Source: Desulfovibrio sp. (GTDB lineage Bacteria; Desulfobacterota; Desulfovibrionia; Desulfovibrionales; Desulfovibrionaceae). Taken from it: 64,000 nucleotides of DNA. Location of the stretch: the NCBI GenBank assembly GCA_022839785.1, contig JALHJW010000005.1, positions 1-64,000 of the forward strand, given 5' to 3'. Made by a program: the position numbers and the translations under genes. The notes below the pieces were generated by a model. That model ran no database searches and was not told where the DNA came from. It saw only the letters and a list, made by a program, of their open reading frames with translations. Positions 1-10,467 of this stretch are shown piece after piece; the first letter of the stretch is position 1, and each line of letters starts with the position of its first letter.

Positions 1-345
1 GAAGGCCGCCGGACCCGGCGGCCTGGAAAAGATGCGCACCGGCAAGGGACGCCTGGCCCTGGCCTCGGTGCGCCCCCTGCTGCGCCGCGACACCCCGGCC
101 GGCCCCTGCATGCTGCCGCGCGTGGACCTGCTCACCGGCCGCACCCACCAGATCAGGGTGCAGCTCGCCGCGCGCGGACACGCCGTGGTCGGAGACCGCA
201 AATACGGCCAGCGCCCCCATCCCGCCCCCTGCTCCTGCACGCCTGGAAACTCTCCCTGCCCGGCCTCCACCTCGCCGCCCCGCCCGGCTGGCAGGGGGAA
301 TGGACCGTGGACGGACCGGAACTCGACGCGGCCGAGCTGGCCTGA
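1..345 (+). pseudogene. RluA-family RNA pseudouridine synthase, C-terminal part, frameshifted
   Basis: This is the 3' end of a pseudouridine synthase gene that enters from the left edge. Reading from base 2, the translation contains the family's motif VDLLTGRTHQIRVQLAARGH followed by VVGDRKYG, the conserved substrate-binding and structural block of RluA/RluD enzymes, which isomerise uridine in rRNA or tRNA. After about base 208 the frame becomes meaningless. The expected C-terminal strand (LLLHAWKLSLPGLHLAAP) continues in another frame from about base 211 and stops with TGA at 343-345. The shift lies near a C-rich stretch (211-230), so it is either a real inactivating or recent mutation or a sequence error. 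The catalytic aspartate would lie upstream of the window. The family call is firm; whether the gene is truly broken is open. Confidence 0.75.
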
Positions 346-378
346 CGTCCCAGGAAAGAGGTCTGAGGCCTTCGGCGA

Positions 379-400
379 CCAAGGGGCCAAGGCCCCTTGG
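379..400. repeat. Perfect inverted repeat / hairpin between the synthase and the R-M gene
   Basis: CCAAGGGGCC (379-388), two A residues, then GGCCCCTTGG (391-400) form a perfect 10-bp stem. It sits 33 bases after the pseudouridine synthase stop and upstream of the R-M gene. No clear T-run follows, so it is only a possible terminator. It could also be a dispersed intergenic palindrome. Confidence 0.5.
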
Positions 401-545
401 AACCCCGCTCTCTGCGCCGGGACGCCCTGGCCGTGCAGACATGGCGAGGGGGGCGGAACCGGGAGCAGCGCTTCCCCTCGGCTTTACAGGATACGCCGCC
501 CCCGGTAGATACACCCAGGCTCTCCATCACGGCACAGGACAGGGC

Positions 546-3500
546 ATGCACGACGTCTCGGAACAGGCCATCGCCGACTTCATCTCCCGCTGGGCTCCGT
601 CCGGCGGGTCGGAGCAGGCCAACGCCCAACTGTTCCTCTCCGAATTCTGCGCGCTCCTGGAGCTGCCTGTCCCCGGACCGGCCACCGGGGTCAACGAAGA
701 GAACGCCTACTGTTTCGAGCGCAAGGTGTACGTCCCGCGCGGCGACGGCACGTCGGAACGCAGGCGCATCGACCTCTACAAGCGCGGCTGTTTCGTCCTG
801 GAGGCCAAGCAGGGCAGCGAGGAGCAGGCCGCCTCCACGGTCATCCCCGGCGCGACGCGCTCCAGCGCGGCCCGGCGCGGCACGCGGCAGTGGGAAGACC
901 TCATGGCCCGCGCCCGGCGGCAGGCCGAACACTACGTGCGGACCCTGCCCGCGGACGAGGGCCGCCCGCCCTTCATCATCGTGGCGGACGCGGGCCACTG
1001 CTTCGACATCTACGCCGAGTTCTCCCGCTCCGGCGGCATGTACATCCCCTTTCCGGACGCGGGCTCGTGCCGCCTCTTCCTGAAGGATCTGCACGATCCG
1101 GAAAAACGCGAACTGTTCCGCGCCATCTGGACCGATCCGCTCTCCCTGGACCCTTCGCGCCGCGCGGCCAAGGTCACGGAACACATCGCCCGGCTGCTGG
1201 CGGACCTGGCCCGCAGCCTGGAAGCGGACGGCCGTACGGCCGAGGAGGTCGCCGCCTTCCTCATGCGCTGCCTCTTCAGTATGTTCGCCGAGGACGTGGG
1301 GCTGCTGCCCGCGCAGGGTTTCCTGCACCTCCTGGAGCAGGCCGCCGCCAGCCCGGAACTGTTCAGGCACAGCCTCGCGGACCTTTGGAAGGCCATGAAC
1401 GAGGGCTCGGTCTCCGTGGCCCTGGGCCAGCGCCTGCGCCGCTTCAACGGCAACATCTTCGCCAATCCTGCGGTTCTGCCCCTCTCCGGCCCGCAGATCG
1501 CCACCCTGCGCGAGGCGGCCAAGGCCGACTGGCGCGAGGTGGAGCCCGCCATCTTCGGCACGCTCCTGGAACGCGCCCTGGACCCGCACGAGCGGCACAA
1601 GCTCGGCGCGCACTACACCCCGCGCGCTTACGTGGAGCGGCTCGTCCTGCCCACGGTCATCCAGCCCCTGCGCGAGGAGTGGGGCGACGTGCAGGCCGCC
1701 GCCTCCCTCCTGGCCGCCCAGGGCAAGACGTCCGAGGCGCAAAAGGAGATTCTGGACTTCCACCGCCGCCTCTGCGCCGTGCGCGTCCTGGACCCGGCCT
1801 GCGGCTCGGGCAACTTCCTCTACGTGACCATGGAGCACATGAAGCGGCTGGAGGGCGAGGTGCTGGCCGCGGCCGCCACCTACGGCGCGTTCCACCAGAC
1901 CCTGGAGGCCAAGGGGCTGACGGTGGATCCGCACCAGTTCCTGGGGCTGGAGCTGAACCCCCGCGCCGCGCACATCGCGGAGATGGTGCTCTGGATCGGC
2001 TACCTGCAATGGCACTACCGCACCCACGGCAACGTGGAGCCGCCAGAGCCCATCATCCGGAACTTCCACAACATCGAGAACCGCGACGCGGTGCTGGCCT
2101 GCGACGGCTGGGCCTACGCCACGGACACGGACGGAAAGGCCATCACGCGCTGGGACGGCCGCACCTACAAGAAAGACCCGGCCACGGGCCGCGACGTGCC
2201 GGACGAACGCGCCCAGGAGCCGGTGCAGGTCTTCAAGAACCCCCGCCCGGCCGAGTGGCCCGAAGCGGACTTCATCGTGGGGAACCCGCCGTTCATCGGC
2301 GGCGCGAACAAGCGCTCGGCCCTCGGTGACGGCTATTTCCAGGTGCTCTGCGCCACCTACGTGGCCCTGCCAGAGTCCTGCGACTTCGTCATGTACTGGT
2401 GGCACAAGGCCGCCGCCCTGGTGCGCCAGGGAAAGGCCCGGCGCTTCGGCTTCATCACCACCAACAGCCTGCGCCAGCTCTTCAACCGCCGCGTCATCGC
2501 CCCGCACCTGGAGGCGGCCCCACCCCTCTCCCTGGCCTTCGCCATCCCGGACCACCCCTGGGTGGACAGCGCGGACGGCGCTGACGTGCGCATTGCCATG
2601 ACCGTGGGCGAGCCCGGTCCCAGGGACGGGGTGCTGGCGCGGGTCGTCCGGGAGGAGGCCACGGATGGGCTGGAACTACGGGTGACACTGGTCGAGAATT
2701 CCGGGCGCATCAATGCGGACCTGACCGTGGGGGTGAATGTAGCATTCACAAATCCTTTGGAATCCAATCAACGGATTTCCACGCGAGGCGTCGCGTTGCA
2801 CGGTGCAGGATTCATCGTTTCTTCCGAAGATGCACAAAGGCTCGGCCTGGGCAGAATTACCGGCCTGGAACGCCATATTCGCCCATACAGACATGGGAAG
2901 GACATAATGTCTGTGCCTAGGGGCGTTTTGGCTGTAGACCTTGATGGGCTTACTGAAGACCAAGTGAAAACAACGTTCCCTGAAGTCTACCAGTGGATTT
3001 TCCAGAAGGTAAAACCAGAGCGCGACCATAACCGGGAACCTTATAGACGCATCAATTGGTGGCTTTTCGGGCGCAAAAACAGCGAACTCCGCTCCTCATT
3101 GGCGAAACTCCCGCGCTATATCGTCACGGTGGAGACGGCCAAGCATCGGGTCTTCGTCTTTCTGGACGCCGCCATCCTGCCGGACAACATGCTCGTAGCC
3201 ATCGCCTCCGACGACGCCTACCACCTGGGCGTGCTCTCCAGCCGCATCCACGTGACCTGGGCGCTGGCGGCGGGCGGGCGGCTCGGCGTGGGCAACGATC
3301 CCCGTTACAACAAGACCCGTTGCTTCGAGACCTTCCCCTTCCCCGACCCCACGCCGCAGCAGAAGGCGCGCATCCGGGAACTTGGGGAAAGGCTGGACGC
3401 GCTTCGCAAGGAGCGGCAGGCGCTGCATCCCGAGCTGACCCTGACCGGCATGTACAACGTGCTGGAAGCCCTGCGCGCGGGCCGGGAGCTGACGGACAAG

Positions 3501-4010
3501 GAGCGGGCCATCAACGAGCAGGGGCTGGTGAGCGGCATCCTGCTCCCGCTGCACGACGAACTGGACGCCGCCGTGGCCGAGGCCTACGGCTGGTCCGCCG
3601 ACCTTGCCGAACAGGACATTCTGGCCCGGCTGGTGGCGCTGAACGCCGAACGCGCCGCCGAGGAGGCCGAAGGCACGATCCGCTGGCTCCGCCCCGAATA
3701 CCAGGCCCGGCTCGCCGCGCCCGCCAAGGCCCGGCAGGCCAAGCTGGACCTGGGCGTCCCCAAGGCTCCCAGACGTGGCCGCACGCCCACCCCGGCCAAG
3801 GTTCCCGCCCGCAAGTGGCCCACGGACCTTCCCTCGCAGATGCAGGCCGTGCGCGCCGCGCTCCTCACCCTGGGGGGCCGCGCCGCGCCGGACGCGGTGC
3901 GCCGCGTCTTCACGCGAGGCCCCCTGCCCCGCGTCGCGGAAATCCTCGCCACCCTCGCCGCCCTGGGCTACGCCGCCGCCGAGGCCGACGGCACGTACCG
4001 GCTGCTCTAG
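546..4010 (+). CDS. Single-chain type II (IIG/IIL, MmeI/Eco57I-like) restriction-modification enzyme
   Basis: Predicted fused endonuclease and adenine-N6 DNA methyltransferase of 1154 residues. The N-terminus carries a PD-(D/E)XK-like nuclease signature, with D76 in RIDLYK and E86-A-K88 in VLEAKQ. A helical connector includes FLMRCLFSMFAEDVGLL, resembling the FAEDTG segment of MmeI enzymes. Methyltransferase motif I is DPACGSGNFL (from about residue 416) and motif IV is NPPF (580-583), the amino-methylase type. The region after about residue 715 should hold the target-recognition domain and is encoded by markedly AT-richer DNA (about 2690-3120). A Lys/Arg/Pro linker and a small helical, winged-helix-like tail end the protein. 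The ATG at 546 was chosen because homology-like sequence begins there and GGACAGGG precedes it; the frame is open further upstream with unconvincing sequence. No separate S or R subunit is adjacent. Confidence 0.85.
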   Translation: MHDVSEQAIADFISRWAPSGGSEQANAQLFLSEFCALLELPVPGPATGVNEENAYCFERKVYVPRGDGTSERRRIDLYKRGCFVLEAKQGSEEQAASTVIPGATRSSAARRGTRQWEDLMARARRQAEHYVRTLPADEGRPPFIIVADAGHCFDIYAEFSRSGGMYIPFPDAGSCRLFLKDLHDPEKRELFRAIWTDPLSLDPSRRAAKVTEHIARLLADLARSLEADGRTAEEVAAFLMRCLFSMFAEDVGLLPAQGFLHLLEQAAASPELFRHSLADLWKAMNEGSVSVALGQRLRRFNGNIFANPAVLPLSGPQIATLREAAKADWREVEPAIFGTLLERALDPHERHKLGAHYTPRAYVERLVLPTVIQPLREEWGDVQAAASLLAAQGKTSEAQKEILDFHRRLCAVRVLDPACGSGNFLYVTMEHMKRLEGEVLAAAATYGAFHQTLEAKGLTVDPHQFLGLELNPRAAHIAEMVLWIGYLQWHYRTHGNVEPPEPIIRNFHNIENRDAVLACDGWAYATDTDGKAITRWDGRTYKKDPATGRDVPDERAQEPVQVFKNPRPAEWPEADFIVGNPPFIGGANKRSALGDGYFQVLCATYVALPESCDFVMYWWHKAAALVRQGKARRFGFITTNSLRQLFNRRVIAPHLEAAPPLSLAFAIPDHPWVDSADGADVRIAMTVGEPGPRDGVLARVVREEATDGLELRVTLVENSGRINADLTVGVNVAFTNPLESNQRISTRGVALHGAGFIVSSEDAQRLGLGRITGLERHIRPYRHGKDIMSVPRGVLAVDLDGLTEDQVKTTFPEVYQWIFQKVKPERDHNREPYRRINWWLFGRKNSELRSSLAKLPRYIVTVETAKHRVFVFLDAAILPDNMLVAIASDDAYHLGVLSSRIHVTWALAAGGRLGVGNDPRYNKTRCFETFPFPDPTPQQKARIRELGERLDALRKERQALHPELTLTGMYNVLEALRAGRELTDKERAINEQGLVSGILLPLHDELDAAVAEAYGWSADLAEQDILARLVALNAERAAEEAEGTIRWLRPEYQARLAAPAKARQAKLDLGVPKAPRRGRTPTPAKVPARKWPTDLPSQMQAVRAALLTLGGRAAPDAVRRVFTRGPLPRVAEILATLAALGYAAAEADGTYRLL
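2690..3120 (+). other. AT-richer segment inside the R-M gene, presumed target-recognition domain
   Basis: Base and codon use change abruptly within the reading frame. Codons such as AAT, ATT, GAA, AAA, GTA and TTG become common between about 2690 and 3120, while flanking codons end almost always in G or C. In MmeI-type enzymes the specificity domain lies after the methyltransferase core, which matches this position (about residues 715-858). The likely explanation is replacement of the recognition domain by recombination with a foreign allele. Confidence 0.6.
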
Positions 4011-4138
4011 ACCTGCCGTCCGCGAGACGCCGGCGATACAGGCTGACCGTGCATTGCATGGCGACATGCGCCAGGGTGGGGGAGGCGGCCGTGGACCTGC
4101 CTTGCGAAGAGACGCGTTGAGCGCCTTCTGGCAGACGC

Positions 4139-6817
4139 TTAATTCATCCTCAGCTTCATCTTCACCAGATCGTCCTCGTACAGCACCTGCACCTCGAAGC
4201 CGAACTTCTTGGCCAGGCCGATCATGCCCTTGTTCTCGGGCAGGGTTTCGGCCGTGAGCCAGGCTGTGGCGCGGCCCTTCACGTAGCGGATCATCTTGTC
4301 CATGAGCAGGGAGCCCAGGCCCTGGCCCTTCATGTCCGTGGCCACGATGATGGCGAACTCGGCCTCGGAGTTGTCCGGCCTGGTGCTGGCCCGCACCACG
4401 CCCAGGGTCTTGGGCGTGCCGCGCACCTCGATGGTGGCGATGAAGGCCATCTCGCGGTCGTAGTCGATCTGCGTGAACTTGGGCATGTCCGAGAACTCGA
4501 AGTCCTGCACCGTGCCGAAGAAGCGCAGCCGGAGGTCCTCCTTGTCGAGGCCCCGCACGAACTCCAGGTGCGCGGGCGCGTCCTCGGGCCGGATGGGCCG
4601 CAGCGTGACCTTGCTGCCGTTCTTCAGCTTCACGCACTCCTCAAGCTCGCTGGGGTAGGGGCGGATGGCCAGGCGGTCCGCGCCCTCGCCCGCGTGCTCC
4701 GCGATCCAGACGCGCGCCGTGAGGCCGAGCACGCCCTTCTCGTCCGCGAACAGCGGGTTCAGCTCCAGGGCCGCGATCTGCGGCACGTCGATGATCAGTT
4801 GCGTGATCTGGATCAGGGTCAGGCAGACGTCGTCCAGGTCCACGGGCCGGGCCGCGTCCGGGCTGGAGAGCAGGCGCGAGATGCGCGTGCGCTCGATGAG
4901 TTCCTGGGCCAGGGCCATGTTCAGGGGCGGGATGGCCACGGCGAAGTCCTTGACCACGCGCGCCGAGATGCCGCCGTGGCCGAAGCGGATGATGGGGCCG
5001 AAGACCGGGTCCAGGTACATGCCCACGTACAGCTCGTGCGCGCCGGGGCGGCGGCCCATCTGCTGCACGATGTAGCCCGTGATGTGCGCGTTCGGCGCAT
5101 GGCGGTGCAGGCGGTGCGCCACGTGGGCGCAGGCGTCCCAGACCTGCTCCGGGGTCTCCATGTCCAGGGCCACGCCGCCGAACTCGAAGGGCTGCCTGAT
5201 CTCCGGGGAGCGCACCTTGACGGCCACGGGATAGCCCAGCTCCTCGGCCGCGAGCACGGCCTCGCGCGCGCTCCTCACCACCCGCGTCTCCACGATGGGC
5301 AGGCCGTAGGCGGTCATCACGTCGCGCGCCTCGGCGTCGGAAAGCTGCGTGCGGCCCTCGGCCAGGGCCGCGGCCACCACCTCGCGCGCCCGCGTGGTGT
5401 CCGGGAAGAAGTCGCGCGGCAGGGAGTCCGGCGTCTCCATGAGCAGTTCCTGGTTGCGGCGGTAGCTGACCATGTGCAGGAAGGCGTGCATGGCCTGGTC
5501 CGTGGTCTCGAAGGTGGGGACGTTCGCCTCCTGGAAGATGGCCCGCGCCTCGCGCGAGCGTTCCGCCCCGGTCCAGACCGTGAGCACCGTGCGCTTGGTG
5601 CGCGAGGCGATCTCGGCCACGGCCCGCGCCGTCTCCTCGGGCTGGCCCCCGGCGAAGGGCACCTGGGTCACGAGCACCGCGGACACGGCCTTGTCCTTGA
5701 TGAGCAGCGAGAGCGCCTCGCTGTAGAGCCGGGCGTCGGCGTTGTAGGGCAGGACCACGGGGTTGTCGCCCACGCCGTCGCGCTTCACGGCCTGCTCCAG
5801 GGCCTCGGAGGTCTCGCTGGCGAGGCAGGCCAGCCGCCCGCCGCCCTTGAGGCAGGCGTCGGCCGCCAGCAGCCCCACGGAGCGGCCGTTGGCCAGGATG
5901 GCCAGCGAGTCGCCCAGCAGCGGCTGGGAGCGGGCCAGGGTGCGCGCGCCGTCGAAGAGGGAGTCGATGTCGCGCACGCGCACGATGCCCGCGCGCTTGA
6001 AGGCCACGTCGTAGATGGCGTCGGACTCGTCGTCCAGCGAGAAGAGGCAGGTCTCCTCGGGCAGCATCTGGGCGAAGACGTCCTCGGGTTTCATGACCAG
6101 CAGCGGCTTGTTGCGCGCCGAGGCGCGCGCCGCGGACATGAAGCGCCGGGCCGAGGTCACGGACTCCACGTAGAGCAGGATGGAGCGCACGTTGGGGTCC
6201 GAGCCGAGCCAGTCCAGCACGGCCGCGAAGTCCACGTCCATCTGGTCGCCCAGGGAGATGAAGTGCGAGAAGCCGATCCTGTTGGCCCGCGCCCAGTCCA
6301 GGACCATGGTGAAGAGCGAGTCCGACTGCGTGACGAAGGCGATGCGGCCGGGCAGCGCGCCCTCCTCGGCCAGCGAGGCGTTGAGCGAGGCCCCGGGCAC
6401 GATGAGCCCGAGGCAGCCCGGCCCGAGCAGGCGCATGCCCGATTCCCCGGCCGCGCGCATGAGGTCGCCGCGCAGGTCCTCGCGCGCCTGGGGAGAGAGG
6501 CCGGACAGCCCCTGGCCGAGCAGCACCGCGGCCCGCGTGCCCTTGTCCCCCAGGCGGCGCAGCAGGTTCGTGGCCTGGGCCGCCGGGGCTGCGATCAGGG
6601 CCAGGTCCGGGGTCATGGGGAGCTGCTCCACGCTCTCGTAGGTGAGCACGCCGGAAACGGCCTTGGCCGTGCGCGTCACGGGCATCACCGGCCCCTTGAA
6701 GCCGCTCGCCAGGAGGTTGCGCATGGCCAGGAAGCCGGGGCTGCCCGGCTCGTTGGACGCGCCGATGACCGTGATGGACGAGGGTCTGAAGAGGGCGTCG
6801 AGATTGCTTTGGCTCAT
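4139..6817 (-). CDS. pat: Protein lysine acetyltransferase Pat (acyl-CoA-ligase-like domain fused to GNAT)
   Basis: 892-residue protein. An N-terminal CoA-binding/succinyl-CoA-synthetase-like domain starts at SITVIGASN, an ATP-grasp-like domain occupies the middle, and a C-terminal GNAT domain carries the acetyl-CoA loop DMKGQGLGSLL. Genuine ADP-forming acetyl-CoA synthetases carry a phosphorylated His in an SHTGALAGSD-type motif. The aligned stretch here reads CLFSLDDESDAIYD and has no His, so the large domain is probably regulatory, as known for Pat. Pat enzymes acetylate and switch off acyl-CoA synthetases, and acs lies divergently 225 bases away. The start at 6817 (MSQSNLDALF) is preceded by GGAGCG; an upstream in-frame ATG at 6880 would add an Arg/Pro-rich stretch unlike the family. 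Confidence 0.88.
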   Translation of the reverse strand: MSQSNLDALFRPSSITVIGASNEPGSPGFLAMRNLLASGFKGPVMPVTRTAKAVSGVLTYESVEQLPMTPDLALIAAPAAQATNLLRRLGDKGTRAAVLLGQGLSGLSPQAREDLRGDLMRAAGESGMRLLGPGCLGLIVPGASLNASLAEEGALPGRIAFVTQSDSLFTMVLDWARANRIGFSHFISLGDQMDVDFAAVLDWLGSDPNVRSILLYVESVTSARRFMSAARASARNKPLLVMKPEDVFAQMLPEETCLFSLDDESDAIYDVAFKRAGIVRVRDIDSLFDGARTLARSQPLLGDSLAILANGRSVGLLAADACLKGGGRLACLASETSEALEQAVKRDGVGDNPVVLPYNADARLYSEALSLLIKDKAVSAVLVTQVPFAGGQPEETARAVAEIASRTKRTVLTVWTGAERSREARAIFQEANVPTFETTDQAMHAFLHMVSYRRNQELLMETPDSLPRDFFPDTTRAREVVAAALAEGRTQLSDAEARDVMTAYGLPIVETRVVRSAREAVLAAEELGYPVAVKVRSPEIRQPFEFGGVALDMETPEQVWDACAHVAHRLHRHAPNAHITGYIVQQMGRRPGAHELYVGMYLDPVFGPIIRFGHGGISARVVKDFAVAIPPLNMALAQELIERTRISRLLSSPDAARPVDLDDVCLTLIQITQLIIDVPQIAALELNPLFADEKGVLGLTARVWIAEHAGEGADRLAIRPYPSELEECVKLKNGSKVTLRPIRPEDAPAHLEFVRGLDKEDLRLRFFGTVQDFEFSDMPKFTQIDYDREMAFIATIEVRGTPKTLGVVRASTRPDNSEAEFAIIVATDMKGQGLGSLLMDKMIRYVKGRATAWLTAETLPENKGMIGLAKKFGFEVQVLYEDDLVKMKLRMN

Positions 6818-6914
6818 GGGCGCTCCGGCACGGGTTCCGGTGAGAGGTGGCGCGGCGCGGCCCGGCCGTCTGCCGTTCACGCCCCGTTTTTCGACCGTTT
6901 ACCAGAAAAAGAGG

Positions 6915-6944
6915 TGGATTGAAATTCTTCCTCGGGTATATGCT
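6915..6944 (+). promoter_or_regulatory. Candidate sigma-70-type promoter for acs
   Basis: In the 225-bp region between the divergent pat and acs genes, TGGATT (6915-6920) and TATGCT (6939-6944) are separated by 18 bases, inside an AT-richer patch. It is about 100 bases upstream of the acs start. Only sequence resemblance supports it. Confidence 0.3.
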
Positions 6945-7042
6945 GGACGCTGTACCGGCAACCCGCGGCCCGCCCGCCCGAACGCCTCCGGGGCGTCCCC
7001 CGGCGGAGGATGGGCCGCAAACGCGACCTGCGAGGTGAGGGC

Positions 7043-9031
<1,989 letters not shown>

Positions 9032-9057
9032 GCCGCAGCGTCCGCGGAAGAACGCCA

Positions 9058-9090
9058 AAGGGCGGCCCCCCAGGGGGCCGCCCTCTTTTT
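9058..9090 (+). terminator. Rho-independent terminator after acs
   Basis: GGGCGGCCCCC (9060-9070), a CA loop, then GGGGGCCGCCC (9073-9083) make a perfect 11-bp stem followed by TCTTTTT. AAA precedes the stem, so it may also end transcription weakly in the other direction. Confidence 0.92.
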
Positions 9091-9114
9091 CCGCCGGTCA
9101 CGGCCGCTGGGGGA

Positions 9115-9795
9115 TCACTGCGCCCTGATGGACGGGGCGAGCTGTTCGAGCCGCGTGCGGACGAGCGCGGCCCAGGCGTCGAAATTGGCGCGGGTCTGGC
9201 CGAGTTCGCTGAAGTTGTCGAGGGAGTACTTGTCCCCGGTCTTCTGGGCGGCGAAGACCACCATCCGTTCCCCGGTCCCGGAGTCGGTGAGGAAGCCCGC
9301 CACGGAGCAGCCGCCCACCCAGTTGAACTCGCCCGTGGCCGCCCGCGTGCCCAGGGACATGAGCAGCCCCACGGGCGTGACCGAACTCACGGTGTTCATC
9401 ACCGGGTTCGTCGGCGCCACGTCGGTGATCACGAACTTCAGCCGGGCGATCTGACGCTCCGGCGTCCCCGGGCGCGGACCGTACCCCTGCACGGCCTTGT
9501 CGACGACCTGCCGCAGGTAGAAGGACAGGGCCGTCAGGTCCTCGGGAGCGACCTTGTTGCGCGCGGCGATCTCCTCGGGCCTGGCCACCTCGACGTTCTC
9601 GACGACGATCCCGCGATAGCGCCTGGGGTCATAGTCCGGAGAGCGCCAGACGAGCATGCCGTCCAGGGCGGGGTCGGGGGCCAGGCGCGCGTACTGCGCC
9701 GCGCCGAGATAGTCCTCCGCCGCGTTGACCTTGGGCTTGTCCGAACAGCCCGCCAGCAGGGCCGCCAGGACGAGGAGGGAAAGGAATCCGCGCAT
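9115..9795 (-). CDS. DUF3313-family lipoprotein
   Basis: 226-residue predicted lipoprotein. A short signal peptide ends in a canonical lipobox, LLAGC (Cys17), followed by Ser-Asp. The body resembles DUF3313 proteins: an LAPDPALDGMLVWRSPDYD start, the YDPRRYRGIVVENVEV segment and FVITDVAPTNPVMNTVSS. The biochemical role of the family is unknown. It lies 48 bases downstream of the PqiC-like gene on the same strand, so it is probably the last gene of the lipid-transport operon. CGGAGG precedes the ATG. Confidence 0.8.
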   Translation of the reverse strand: MRGFLSLLVLAALLAGCSDKPKVNAAEDYLGAAQYARLAPDPALDGMLVWRSPDYDPRRYRGIVVENVEVARPEEIAARNKVAPEDLTALSFYLRQVVDKAVQGYGPRPGTPERQIARLKFVITDVAPTNPVMNTVSSVTPVGLLMSLGTRAATGEFNWVGGCSVAGFLTDSGTGERMVVFAAQKTGDKYSLDNFSELGQTRANFDAWAALVRTRLEQLAPSIRAQ

Positions 9796-9843
9796 GTGGG
9801 CCTCCGGGGATGCGTGTTTTCCGTCGCGCCGCCGCGGGCGGGG

Positions 9844-10467
9844 TCAGCGCGACAGCCGGACGTCGAGCGCGGCCGCGATGTCGCGGCTGAAGCGTTCGAG
9901 CAGGCGGCTCTCGGCCAGGACCAGGCTGGCGTAGTCCGGCCCGGCCGGTTCGCGGTGGGAGACGTTGCGCGAGTCCCCCCCCCGGCCGTCCGCCCCGGCG
10001 ACGCTGAACCAGGCTTCCAGGACCGCGTCCCCGCCCAGCTCCCCGTCCAGGCGCAGGATCTCGCCGCGCACCCGCCAGGCGGGTCCGGCCGCGCTGCTCC
10101 AGGGGAAGACCTCCAGGGGCCGCCCGTCCAGCAGGTGCGAGACGTTCTGGGCCACCACCCGGGTCACGCTGTCCTCCAGCGGCTCGGCCCAGCGCTCGAA
10201 CTCGGCCAGGTTCACCTGCACCCCGCCGCCCCGGGTGACGATCTGCGGCCGGTCGAGGTAGTCCGCCAGACGCAGCGGGCCGATGCCCACGCGCGCGGCC
10301 CCGGGGCCGGGGCCTGTCCCGCCCCCGGCCGGTTCGGCCAGGGCCACGGGCATGTAGAAGCGGGAGCGCGCGCTCGATCCGCCCGCGCATCCGGCCAGGA
10401 CGCACGCGGCGGCCAGGGCGAAGAGCGCGAGCAGGGCCAGGGTCTTGGCGGCAGGGGAAGGGGTCAT
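9844..10467 (-). CDS. PqiC-like / ABC-transport auxiliary lipoprotein
   Basis: 207-residue lipoprotein with signal peptide and lipobox VLAGC (Cys27). The body matches the ABC_trans_aux/PqiC family: VGIGPLRLADYLDRPQIVTR, FERWAEPLEDSVTRVVAQNV and VFPW. In E. coli PqiC is an outer-membrane lipoprotein that docks an MCE-protein tunnel for lipid trafficking. Here it follows mlaD with an ATGA overlap at 10464-10467, so the two are translationally coupled and probably work together. It probably takes the place of an outer-membrane partner, since no mlaA or mlaC is visible. Confidence 0.87.
   Translation of the reverse strand: MTPSPAAKTLALLALFALAAACVLAGCAGGSSARSRFYMPVALAEPAGGGTGPGPGAARVGIGPLRLADYLDRPQIVTRGGGVQVNLAEFERWAEPLEDSVTRVVAQNVSHLLDGRPLEVFPWSSAAGPAWRVRGEILRLDGELGGDAVLEAWFSVAGADGRGGDSRNVSHREPAGPDYASLVLAESRLLERFSRDIAAALDVRLSR

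Noticed and set aside
300..545. N-terminal extension of the R-M gene upstream of 546
   Set aside because: Encodes Arg/Pro-rich sequence that overlaps the end of the pseudouridine synthase and the 379-400 palindrome.
153..2555. Long minus-strand reading frame opposite the R-M gene
   Set aside because: Arg/Gly/Ala/Leu-rich translation without domains, overlapping a gene with clear motifs; a by-product of high G+C content.
4139..6817. Reading the pat product as an ADP-forming acetyl-CoA synthetase
   Set aside because: The phospho-His motif is absent and a GNAT domain is fused at the C-terminus next to acs.
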